DNA from: Desulfarculus sp.
Lineage (GTDB): Bacteria; Desulfobacterota; Desulfarculia; Desulfarculales; Desulfarculaceae
Length of the DNA stretch: 8,540 bases
NCBI GenBank assembly: GCA_020216625.1
Contig: JAIUYB010000071.1
Coordinates: 1-8,540 of the forward strand
Reading direction: 5' to 3'
Shown here: in pieces, positions 1 through 6,612 of the stretch
Layout: each line of letters begins with the position of its first letter
Numbering within the stretch: the stretch's first letter is position 1
Notes under the pieces: model-generated
The model's database searches: none
The model's input: the letters and a program-made list of their open reading frames with translations, nothing else
What the model was told of the DNA's origin: nothing
Translations under genes and position numbers: made by a program

Positions 1-1524
1 CGCCTCCACGGCCGCGTTCAAGGCCAACAGGTTGGTCTGGAAGGCTATCTCGTTGACCACGTTGATGATGTCGCTGATCTTCTTGCTCGACTCGGTGACC
101 GCGGCCATGGCCCCCACCGTGCGCTGGACCACCTCGCCGCCCTGCACCGCCATGGTGGCGGTGCGCCGGGCCAGCTCGTTGGCCTGCTGGGAGTTGTTGG
201 CGTTTTGTTTGACGCTGCTGGTCATTTCCTCGATGGAGCTGGCCGTCTCCTCGATGGCGCTGGCCTGCTGCTGGGTGCGCTCGGACAGATCCTGGTTGCC
301 CTGGCTGATCTCACCGGCGCTGGTGGCCACGGTCTCGGCCGCGGCGGTGGACTCGGTCACCACCACCGAGAGGTTCTCGGCCATCTTGTCCACGTCGCGC
401 AACATATCGCCCAGTTCGTCACCCCGGGCCAGCAGGTTCTTGTCCAGGGTGAAGGAGAAGTCGCCCTTGGCCGCCTGGCCCACCGCGTCCACGGTGGTGC
501 GCACCGGGTTGACGATGCTGCGGGTGATCAGGATGGCCACCAGGACGCCCAGGATCAGCGCCACCACCAGGCCGATCACCATCACATAGTTGGACATGGT
601 CAGGCTGGACTCGGCCTCGATGGAAAGCTGGCGAGTGTTTTCGACGCCGGACTTGGAGACCTCTTGCACCAGGGCCACCAACTGGTTGGCCACCTTCTCG
701 CGTTGCTTGGTTAGGTCCTGCAGCGCCTCCCAGCTTTTGACAAAGGCCGTGATGGAATCGCGATAGCCGTTGGCGGCGTTCTGGATGGCGGCCAATTCCC
801 TCAGGTTTTGCTCTTGCCGCACCAGAGGGCGTATCTCCTCGATCAGGTTGCGGATCTTGTCGAAATTGCCCAGGGCGTCCTGGACCAGCTTGGTGTTGCG
901 CAGGGCCTGGGCCCGGAAGTTGGCGACCCGGATGGAGTTGCCAAGCTCGACGATGGAGTTGACCACGTTGACCTTGCGTTGGCGCTCCCGCAGCCGGGCC
1001 GCGTCCACGGCTCCGGTTTCGGCGTCCAGTTTCTGCAGTTGCGATCTCTGGAAGCTATGCGCGCTCTCGACGAATAGGGCGGCGTTGTCGTCCATGTTCT
1101 TGCGCGCGGCGTCGATGGCCCCGTCGACCTCCACCGTCTTGGCCACCAGGGCCTCGTATTGGTTCAAGGTGGCGCCGATGGCGTTGGCGGTTTCGCGCAG
1201 CTTGGCCAGGTGTTCCGACTTACTGGCCAGTTCGTTGGCCTCGGCCAGGGCCTTCTTCACCCGATTGGCGTGTCCCTGGGCCAGCGTATACAGGTCGTCG
1301 CGCTGGCTCATGGCGTAGCCGCGCATGTCGAACATGTAGAGCTGGTAGTTGCGCTCGATGTCCCCGGCCACCATGACCTCTGGGACGTATTCCTGGGCCA
1401 ATATCCTGGAATTGCGCGCCGCCGCGCTCATGTTCCAGACCGCCAACCCCCCCAGGATCAACGCGATCAGGATGAGAAGGCCGAAGCCGCCGCCGATCTT
1501 GCCGCCTAACCTCAGGTTTTTCAT
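1..1524 (-). CDS. Methyl-accepting chemotaxis protein (C-terminus cut by window edge)
   Basis: An inner-membrane chemoreceptor that signals through CheW/CheA. Reading the minus strand from ATG at 1522-1524 gives 508 open codons to the edge. A Shine-Dalgarno GAGGTG (1531-1536) sits 6 nt upstream of that ATG. In order: a short cytoplasmic N-terminus (MKNLRLGGK), TM1 about residues 11-32, a periplasmic and largely helical ligand-binding region of about 280 residues (33-311), TM2 about 312-333, a HAMP domain about 334-386 with the GDELG motif, then the coiled-coil signalling domain. The first methylation helix region is recognisable around 415-445 (TQQQASAIEETASSIEEM). The window ends inside the highly conserved hairpin tip (EIAFQTNLLALNAAVEA, 492-508), so the return helix and any CheR-docking tail are not visible. 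A periplasmic region this long fits a helical bimodular (HBM) type or other large four-helix sensor rather than the roughly 150-residue Tar type; that assignment is tentative. The ligand is unknown. Confidence 0.95.
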   Translation of the reverse strand, partial: MKNLRLGGKIGGGFGLLILIALILGGLAVWNMSAAARNSRILAQEYVPEVMVAGDIERNYQLYMFDMRGYAMSQRDDLYTLAQGHANRVKKALAEANELASKSEHLAKLRETANAIGATLNQYEALVAKTVEVDGAIDAARKNMDDNAALFVESAHSFQRSQLQKLDAETGAVDAARLRERQRKVNVVNSIVELGNSIRVANFRAQALRNTKLVQDALGNFDKIRNLIEEIRPLVRQEQNLRELAAIQNAANGYRDSITAFVKSWEALQDLTKQREKVANQLVALVQEVSKSGVENTRQLSIEAESSLTMSNYVMVIGLVVALILGVLVAILITRSIVNPVRTTVDAVGQAAKGDFSFTLDKNLLARGDELGDMLRDVDKMAENLSVVVTESTAAAETVATSAGEISQGNQDLSERTQQQASAIEETASSIEEMTSSVKQNANNSQQANELARRTATMAVQGGEVVQRTVGAMAAVTESSKKISDIINVVNEIAFQTNLLALNAAVEA

Positions 1525-1530
1525 GCCTTT

Positions 1531-1536
1531 CACCTC
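1531..1536 (-). promoter_or_regulatory. Ribosome binding site of the chemoreceptor gene
   Basis: GAGGTG on the minus strand lies 6 nt before the ATG at 1524. It fixes the start and agrees with the short charged N-terminus that precedes TM1. Confidence 0.7.
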
Positions 1537-1649
1537 GCGGTTTAACTCTCCCTGGGGGGAGGAAACACCAATTGGCGCAATCCGGCTTGGCCACCGGTTC
1601 CAAGGCCATTGTCGCCGCCATGGAAAAGGAGGCTATTGGCCGCGATTAC

Positions 1650-1699
1650 TTCCAAGTCTAAAGGGTACTAGTTTTTTTTTACTGTTTCCAAGTGAAAAG
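1650..1699. repeat. Pair of 14-bp direct repeats in a promoter region
   Basis: The two copies are TTCCAAGTCTAAAG (1650-1663) and TTCCAAGTGAAAAG (1686-1699). They match at 12 of 14 bases, and their starts are 36 bp apart, with the T9 tract between them. Two same-facing copies in a divergent promoter region could be an operator for a DNA-binding regulator. No regulator family is recognised, and chance cannot be excluded for such short sequences. Confidence 0.35.
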
Positions 1700-1837
1700 C
1701 ATCCCCCGCCTCGGTCGATCGCGGGTAAGACGCCTCATGGGGCAGACACTGGGGCTTGCGTGGGGTTTCAGGGCTATGATACTACGGGTGCGTATAGTTA
1801 TCGACACCTATTAATCCGGACGGCCGGCGGTAAGGCC

Positions 1838-4789
1838 ATGGCCAGCGCGGTTTCGTTCTGGTTCTACACCATCAACCTCATGGTCACCACGGCTTACGTG
1901 GTCGCCTTCCTGCGTCAACTGGGACACCTGGATCCCGATCACCCCAAGACCAACTCTCTGGCCAGTTGGCTGGTGGCGGTGCTGGGGTGGGCCTTTTTCG
2001 ACCTGGCCGTCACCCAGTCGACCTTGATCCTGGGGGCGGAGGCCGGCTTCCAGGTCCGCAGCCTGCTCTCGATCCTGATCGTGGCCGTCTCGGCCCTCTC
2101 GGTGGACCTTTTGTGGTCCATCCACGGCGGCCAGAACCGGCGGCGGCGGCGCTGGCTGCTGTCCCTGTTCGCCATCTATTACCCGCTGATCCTGATCTGG
2201 CCCGGGCGGGTGCACCCCCACCCCCTGGAGAACCGGCTGGGCTTCCCAGCCATCCCCGGCTGGACCCACTACGCCCTGGGCCTGGTGACGGTGAGCCTGG
2301 TCCTGGCCTTCACCATCGCCATCGCCCTCCAGGCCCGGCGCGAACCGCGACCCCTGGTGCGGCGGGAAAAGATCATGGTGGCCGCGGGGTCGGCCGTCTC
2401 CGTGGCCGGCGCCACCCTGAACTCGCTGGCGTTTCGCTGGTGGCCCGAACTGCCGCTGCTGGACAGCCTGTCCATGCTGCCCTTCGCCCTGACCGCGTAT
2501 TGGGCCATCACCCGCTATGGCCAGGTGGTTTCGCCCAAGCATTTCGCCCAGGCCGTCACCCAGGCCCTGCCCCAGGGCTTGCTGCACGTCAAGGATGGTT
2601 TGGTGGCCTGGGCCAACCCGGTCCTGGCCGCCCTGACCGGACGCGACTCGGTCGACGACCTGATCGGGCGGCCCCGGGAGGGGCTCTTCGTTCCGCCCGG
2701 ACCCTGGCCCGGCCTGGAGTCATGGTCGGGCCAGGGCGTCTGGCGGGGGGAGGCGGCGCTGCTCACCGCCGCCGGCCCGGCCCGGCCCTGCCTGGTGTCG
2801 GCCTCGCTGCTGGAACCGGACTGGCCGGGGGCCGGGATGATCCTGGCCTGCACCGATCTGAGCCATTTCCAGCGCCTGGAGCGCGAGATACGGGAGAGCG
2901 AGCGCAAGTATCGGGCCATCTACCAAAACCTGCTGGACGTGCATTTCCGCTGGGACCTGTCCGGCCGCCTGTTGGAGGCCAGCCCCTCGTTGCTGACCGT
3001 CACCGGATACCGCCTGGAGGAGCTGACGAGCGGCGAGGTGATCCTGAAAAGCCCCCGGGATCGTCAGCGTCACCAGCAGTTCCTGCGCCAAATCCAGGAG
3101 GCCGGAGCGGTGGATGGCTTCGAGATCGGCCTGCGGGCCAAGGACGGCCGCCAGATCTGGCTCTCCCTGCGGGCCCAATTGGTGCGCGACGCCCAGGGCC
3201 GGCCCCAGTTCGTGGAGGGCCTGGCCAGCGACGTGACCCAGCGCAAACGCGAGCTCAAGGAGCTGATCGAGGCCAGCACCCGCCTGGAGCTTTTGCTCAG
3301 CCTGGCCCCGGTGGCCATCTTCACCGCCCGGCCCGAGCCCGGCCTGCCCCTGACTTTCGCCAGCCCCCATCTGGAGGTCCTGTTGGGGGTGCGTCCGGAC
3401 CAGGCCCTCAACCAGCCCGGCTTCCTCTGGCGCCAGACCCTGGAGGAGGATCGTCAGGCCACCGAGGGCCAAGCCTTGCGGGTCCTGGAGCTGGGGCGGA
3501 TGGCCCTGGAATTCCGAATGCAGGCCCAGGACAAGGCCCCCCGCTGGTTGCGGGCCGAGATGGTCCTGGTGCGCGACGCCAAGGGCCGGGCCCAGGAGGT
3601 GGTGGGCTGTCTCTATGATGTCAGCGACCGGCGGCGGGGCGAGGAGGTGCTGCGCCACCTGGCCGCCGGGGTGGCGCACAACTTCAACAACGTGCTGATG
3701 GCCATCGCCAGTCACGCCCAGGTGGCCCAGGCGCTGGTGGCCGACGGCCAGGCCGGGGGCGACCAACTGACCACCCCCCTGACCAGCATCGTGCAGGCCG
3801 CCAACGACGGCGGGGACATGGTGCGCCGCCTGAGCCGCTATGTCAGCGGCTGGGCCGGCCAGCCCCGCAAGCCCGAGGCCCACGACCTGGCCAGCCTGGT
3901 GGGGGCGGCGGTCAGCCTGGCCCAGGCCGCCTGCCCGCCGGATAAACGGGGGCGGGTGGAACTGGACCTGGACCCCAACCTGATGGTCCTGGGGGTGCGC
4001 GGCGAACTGGTGGAGGTTTTTCTGAATCTGGCCAAGAACGCCCTGGAGGCCATGGGGCGGGGGGGCCGGCTGGTCATTCGCTCCCAGGCGCGGGACCAGG
4101 AGGCGGAGCTGAGCTTCAGCGACCAGGGGCCGGGCATCAGCCCCCAGGTCCTGGAGCGCCTGTTCCTGCCCTTTTTCAGCACCAAGGGCGTCGCCGGCCA
4201 GGGCATGGGTCTGGCCAGCAGCCGGGGCATCATCACCGCCCACGGCGGCCGCATCCGGGCCGAGAGCATGCCCGGCCAGGGCACCACCTTCCTGGTCAGC
4301 CTGCCCCTGGCCCCCCCGGAGCAGACCCCGGGGCGCCAACAACCCATCCCAGACCCGCCCCTCCCCGGCCAGGAGAAGGCCGAGCGCCAGGTGGATATTC
4401 TGCTGGTGGAAGACGAGATGCTGGTGGCCATGGGCCTGAGCCGGCTTTTGGAAAACGCCGGGCACCGGGTCACCCACGCCGCCAACCTGACCCAGGCCCT
4501 GGACCATCTGCGGCAGCGTCGGCCGGAATTGGTGCTCTGCGACCTGGGCCTGCCCGACGGCTCGGGCTGGGAGGTGGCGCGCTGGCTGCGGGACCACTTC
4601 CGGCCAGCCCCGCCCCTGGTGCTGCTCACCGGCTGGTCCGAGGGCCAGGAATCCTCCCGGCGTCCGGCGGACCTGCCCCCCCCGGCCTGGGTATTGCGCA
4701 AGCCGGTGCTGCGCCAGGAGCTGTTGGGGGTGGTGGCCCAGGCCTCCCGCGCGACCTTCGACCCGCCCGCCGGTCCCATGGGCGACTAG
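1838..4789 (+). CDS. Hybrid sensor histidine kinase: 7 TM, three PAS, HisKA/HATPase, receiver
   Basis: A membrane-bound hybrid histidine kinase of 983 residues. Seven hydrophobic segments fill residues 5-228, ending in AYWAITRYG; this resembles the 7TM N-terminal region found in some kinases (HisKA_7TM type). Three PAS-like domains follow at about 235-345, 352-470 and 475-600. The NtrB-like dimerisation/H-box is at 607-624, with phospho-accepting H614 in GVAHNFNNVL. The ATPase domain shows the N-box (N730, N734), G1 DQGPG (762-766), F-box LFLPFFSTK (775-783), G2 GQGMGL (787-792) and G3 GQGTTF (813-818). A receiver at about 852-970 has the acidic pocket E858-D859-E860, phospho-acceptor D902, T931 and K955. 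The start chosen is the ATG at 1838; it directly precedes TM1 and has only a weak TAAGG before it. The residue after H614 is Asn, where Asp or Glu is usual. No HPt domain or separate response regulator is in view, so the output is unknown. Confidence 0.93.
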   Translation: MASAVSFWFYTINLMVTTAYVVAFLRQLGHLDPDHPKTNSLASWLVAVLGWAFFDLAVTQSTLILGAEAGFQVRSLLSILIVAVSALSVDLLWSIHGGQNRRRRRWLLSLFAIYYPLILIWPGRVHPHPLENRLGFPAIPGWTHYALGLVTVSLVLAFTIAIALQARREPRPLVRREKIMVAAGSAVSVAGATLNSLAFRWWPELPLLDSLSMLPFALTAYWAITRYGQVVSPKHFAQAVTQALPQGLLHVKDGLVAWANPVLAALTGRDSVDDLIGRPREGLFVPPGPWPGLESWSGQGVWRGEAALLTAAGPARPCLVSASLLEPDWPGAGMILACTDLSHFQRLEREIRESERKYRAIYQNLLDVHFRWDLSGRLLEASPSLLTVTGYRLEELTSGEVILKSPRDRQRHQQFLRQIQEAGAVDGFEIGLRAKDGRQIWLSLRAQLVRDAQGRPQFVEGLASDVTQRKRELKELIEASTRLELLLSLAPVAIFTARPEPGLPLTFASPHLEVLLGVRPDQALNQPGFLWRQTLEEDRQATEGQALRVLELGRMALEFRMQAQDKAPRWLRAEMVLVRDAKGRAQEVVGCLYDVSDRRRGEEVLRHLAAGVAHNFNNVLMAIASHAQVAQALVADGQAGGDQLTTPLTSIVQAANDGGDMVRRLSRYVSGWAGQPRKPEAHDLASLVGAAVSLAQAACPPDKRGRVELDLDPNLMVLGVRGELVEVFLNLAKNALEAMGRGGRLVIRSQARDQEAELSFSDQGPGISPQVLERLFLPFFSTKGVAGQGMGLASSRGIITAHGGRIRAESMPGQGTTFLVSLPLAPPEQTPGRQQPIPDPPLPGQEKAERQVDILLVEDEMLVAMGLSRLLENAGHRVTHAANLTQALDHLRQRRPELVLCDLGLPDGSGWEVARWLRDHFRPAPPLVLLTGWSEGQESSRRPADLPPPAWVLRKPVLRQELLGVVAQASRATFDPPAGPMGD

Positions 4790-5376
4790 GGCACCGGCAC
4801 TCCCAACCCAGGGTCGGGACTGGGACAATAGCGCAGCACCACCACCACCCCTGGCTTGACCTGGGCCCCGGGGTCCAGGCTCTGCCCCACCACCTTGCCG
4901 GCCAGCTCTGGCGAAGGGCAAGCCGGCCGCCGCTCCAGGCGGGACTTGATCCCCAGTCCGCCGAGCAGCGCCCGAGCCTGGACCAGGGCCAGGCCATGGA
5001 GGTCGGGCATGATCACCCGGCGGTCACGATGGCGATCCGGGCAGAGGGTGATCTCCACCCAGCCGCCCCGGCGCTGGTTCTCGCCAGAGTGGGGGCTTTG
5101 CCGGATCACCAGGCCCGCCTTTTGGCCGGCGCACTCCCGCCTGGGCACGACCTCGCGGTGGGCCCGAGCCTGCAGACCGGCCTGGCTGAGGGTATGGCGG
5201 GCCTGGGCCTCGTCCATCCCCACCACCTCCGGCACCCGCACCCAGCCCCGGGTGGCCCCCGGGCCGTAACGGTCGGGCTCGAATTCATCGGCCAAGACCG
5301 GCGCGGCCACGGCCTGGCCAACCACGACCAGACCGATCAGGACCAACATGCCTAACATCCGCCCGATCACGGCCAT
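4786..5376 (-). CDS. Exported protein with two PASTA repeats and paired cysteines
   Basis: A 196-residue protein with an N-terminal signal peptide: R6, then a hydrophobic core at about 8-24, with likely cleavage near APVLA/DEF (29/30). It is therefore probably periplasmic, or anchored if uncleaved. The rest is two PASTA-like repeats, about 46-112 and 119-186. Each has the VPEVVG or MPDLHG opening, a helix with A-x-x-x-L, and a closing stretch with Q-S-x-x-x-G then a V/I-rich strand. PASTA domains are best known from Ser/Thr kinases and penicillin-binding proteins, where some bind peptidoglycan fragments; here no kinase, transpeptidase or other domain is attached. Four cysteines lie two per repeat (C82/C112 and C153/C184), suggesting one disulfide in each. 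The start ATG (5374-5376) has GGGGTG just 2 nt upstream, close spacing; M7 or M10 would also leave a signal peptide. Its TAG overlaps the TAG of the convergent kinase gene. A role in the cell envelope is inference. Confidence 0.85.
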   Translation of the reverse strand: MAVIGRMLGMLVLIGLVVVGQAVAAPVLADEFEPDRYGPGATRGWVRVPEVVGMDEAQARHTLSQAGLQARAHREVVPRRECAGQKAGLVIRQSPHSGENQRRGGWVEITLCPDRHRDRRVIMPDLHGLALVQARALLGGLGIKSRLERRPACPSPELAGKVVGQSLDPGAQVKPGVVVVLRYCPSPDPGLGVPVP

Positions 5377-5539
5377 CTCACCCCGCGCGCCTTTTCGAAA
5401 ACCACCTCACGCCATCTCAACGGATATACTATAATCCAAAAAGAGTCACCCGACCAAACCCGCTCGGAACCGGCCTCGCCTCTGTCCCGCGCCTTTGGAG
5501 GGGGCGAGATGGGGCCGCGATCCAGTCAGGAGCGTGACC
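5377..5539. promoter_or_regulatory. Divergent promoter region for the PASTA gene and the Usp gene
   Basis: The region has an AT-rich core in otherwise GC-rich DNA. On the plus strand a perfect TATAAT is at 5430-5435, but its best -35 (CTCACG, 5406-5411, 18-bp spacer) is weak. On the minus strand TATAGT (bases 5433 to 5428) has TTGGTC (5457 to 5452) at 18 bp. The two -10 elements overlap. Transcripts would have leaders of about 100 nt (Usp) and about 45 nt (PASTA). An imperfect inverted repeat, CTCGCC/GGCGAG (5475-5480 with 5503-5508), lies in the Usp leader; its role is unknown. Confidence 0.45.
5528..5532 (+). promoter_or_regulatory. Ribosome binding site that decides the Usp start
   Basis: AGGAG ends 7 nt before the ATG at 5540. 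This favours that ATG over the in-frame TTG at 5495, which would add 15 residues ahead of the conserved MFQHVLFPVDFS start of the Usp fold. Confidence 0.75.
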
Positions 5540-5983
5540 ATGTTTCAACATGTTCTTTTCCCTGTGGATTTTTCCGAAAACAATCGCAAGGTGGCCCCCT
5601 ATGTGCGGGACTTGGTCACCTCCCCGCCGGCCCGGCTGCACCTGCTTTACGTGGTCCGGGATTTGAGCCACTACGCCGGGTTCTATGTCCCCCATCCCAA
5701 TCTCGAGGGCTTGGCCCAGGAATTGGTGAAAGGCGCCCAGCGCAAGATGGACGAGTTCAGGCAGGCGTATTTCGGCGATCTGACCGACGTGGAGACCAAG
5801 GTGATGGTGGGCGACCCGGCCGAGTGCATCGTGGAGCAGGCCCGCGGTCAGGGCATCGACCTGATCGTCATGGGCACCCATGGCCGCCGCGGCCTGGACC
5901 ACGCCTTGTTTGGCAGCGTGGCGGAAAAAGTCGTGCGCAACAGCGCCACCCCGGTCCTGACCGTCAACCCCTACCGGCTCTAG
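5540..5983 (+). CDS. Universal stress protein, UspA family
   Basis: A 147-residue single-domain cytoplasmic Usp, the usual length for the family. It opens with the first strand and conserved Asp (VLFPVDFS, D10) and ends with TPVLTVNP. The nucleotide-binding signature G-2x-G-9x-G-S is intact: G112, G115, then G125-S126 (GTHGRRG...LFGS). That places it in the ATP-binding branch of Usp proteins rather than the non-binding UspA proper. Such proteins are induced in starvation, redox or envelope stress and usually act as dimers; the partner here is unknown. A lipoprotein gene begins 34 nt downstream on the same strand, so the two are probably one transcript closed by the terminator at 6561-6600. 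Codon use matches the neighbours, with no sign of transfer. Confidence 0.95.
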   Translation: MFQHVLFPVDFSENNRKVAPYVRDLVTSPPARLHLLYVVRDLSHYAGFYVPHPNLEGLAQELVKGAQRKMDEFRQAYFGDLTDVETKVMVGDPAECIVEQARGQGIDLIVMGTHGRRGLDHALFGSVAEKVVRNSATPVLTVNPYRL

Positions 5984-6017
5984 TTCGCGCCAGCCGGCCC
6001 CAGACGAGGTTCAGATC

Positions 6018-6539
6018 ATGTCCATCCCCAGATTTTCCAAGTTGATTTGGACCCTGGCCCTGATCGCCCTCCTGGGCCTGGTCGGCTGCGCCGGGGTCTA
6101 CGCCCCCACCGGACCCCATCCCGCCCGGCTGGAGGTCATAGCCCAGGCCGAGGTCACGGCCCAGCAGATCCGCGACACCCTGGAGCGCAAGGTGCGCCTG
6201 GCTCCCCTGGCCTTCGTCACCCGGGGCGAGGTGGGGCCGCCGCTGTGGGACCTGCGCGCCTTTTTGCCCGCGCCAGACGGCGGCCTGATCCCGCTGCAAC
6301 CGGTCAAGCCGGTGGCCAACCTGGAGACCCACCGCCTGGAAGCCAGCGCCGAGTTCCTGGCCCCCCCGGGGGTCCAGCAGGTGGTCTTTCTCCTGGAATG
6401 CTCGGTGCGCCACGAAAGCTACGAAGGCCCCCACCCCATGGTGGAGTATGTTTACATCGTCTCCCGCCGGGTGGACCTACGCCTGGATCTGCCCGCCGGG
6501 GGCAAGCTGACGGTCTCGCCCTTCGCGGCCCGGCCCTGA
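6018..6539 (+). CDS. Lipoprotein of unknown function
   Basis: A 173-residue protein with a type II signal peptide: R5 and K8 at the N-terminus, a hydrophobic run at 9-22, and the lipobox LVGC (21-24), making C24 the lipidated residue. Residue +2 is Ala, not Asp, so outer-membrane sorting is expected in a Gram-negative cell. A Shine-Dalgarno GAGGT (6006-6010) lies 7 nt before the ATG. After a helical stretch of about 37-60, the protein is mostly strand-like with alternating hydrophobics, including QQVVFLLECSVRH and MVEYVYIVSRRVDLRLDL. A second cysteine, C128, is unpaired apart from the lipidated one. I do not recognise the family. It follows the Usp gene by 34 nt and is the last gene before a strong terminator, so co-expression with the stress protein is likely; a functional link is only inference. 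Confidence 0.85.
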   Translation: MSIPRFSKLIWTLALIALLGLVGCAGVYAPTGPHPARLEVIAQAEVTAQQIRDTLERKVRLAPLAFVTRGEVGPPLWDLRAFLPAPDGGLIPLQPVKPVANLETHRLEASAEFLAPPGVQQVVFLLECSVRHESYEGPHPMVEYVYIVSRRVDLRLDLPAGGKLTVSPFAARP

Positions 6540-6560
6540 AGCCCAACCTCCGCACGCCAA

Positions 6561-6600
6561 AGCCGCTCCCCCCGTCCGGAGGGAGCGGCTCGGTTTTTTT
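6561..6600 (+). terminator. Intrinsic terminator of the Usp-lipoprotein transcript
   Basis: A perfect 10-bp stem, AGCCGCTCCC (6561-6570) with GGGAGCGGCT (6581-6590), encloses a short loop that can form two more G-C pairs. It is followed by CGG and seven T (6594-6600). It begins 21 bp after the lipoprotein stop. The convergent CoA-transferase gene ends at 6613, so on the minus strand the same hairpin follows its stop with an A-tract ahead of it but only TTT behind. It may act weakly in that direction too. Confidence 0.9.
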
Positions 6601-6612
6601 AGGCGGGCCAGT

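Larger units (their letters stand above)
1525..1837. other. Divergent intergenic region between chemoreceptor and hybrid kinase
   Basis: These 313 bases carry no gene I can support. The plus-strand kinase reading frame stays open back to 1349, but that part overlaps the chemoreceptor and gives a low-complexity peptide without a domain. The region is less GC-rich than its surroundings. It holds a run of nine T (1672-1680), two near-identical direct repeats (1650-1663 and 1686-1699) and a short inverted repeat CCCGC/GCGGG (1705-1709 with 1721-1725). Possible -10 hexamers for the kinase are TATGAT (1775-1780) and TATAGT (1793-1798), but neither has a convincing -35 at 16-18 bp. I found no good sigma-54 or FliA-type promoter on either strand by eye. 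Confidence 0.6.

Noticed and set aside
32..1509. Several plus-strand open frames across the first 1.5 kb
   Set aside because: They are shadows of the minus-strand chemoreceptor, which has complete TM, HAMP and signalling motifs.
1349..1837. Upstream extension of the kinase frame to an ATG at 1349
   Set aside because: It would overlap the chemoreceptor gene by 176 bases and add a peptide without domain features ahead of the first membrane segment.
1525..1837. Possible sigma-54 or flagellar sigma-28 promoter for the chemoreceptor
   Set aside because: GG and GC pairs were checked on both strands but never at the required 10-base gap, and no GCCGATAA-like -10 was found.
1966..3618. A 550-codon plus-strand frame overlapping the kinase in another frame
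   Set aside because: It is Pro/Gly/Arg-rich and without motifs, while the kinase frame carries intact H, N, G1, F, G2 and receiver motifs.
2720..4921. A 733-codon open frame on the minus strand across the kinase gene
   Set aside because: It is antisense to clear kinase domains and reads as low-complexity Gly/Gln/Ala/His-rich protein with no domain. Long antisense frames are expected in GC-rich genes.
5495..5539. TTG at 5495 as start of the Usp gene
   Set aside because: The added residues are not part of the Usp fold, and the ATG at 5540 has an AGGAG at ideal spacing.
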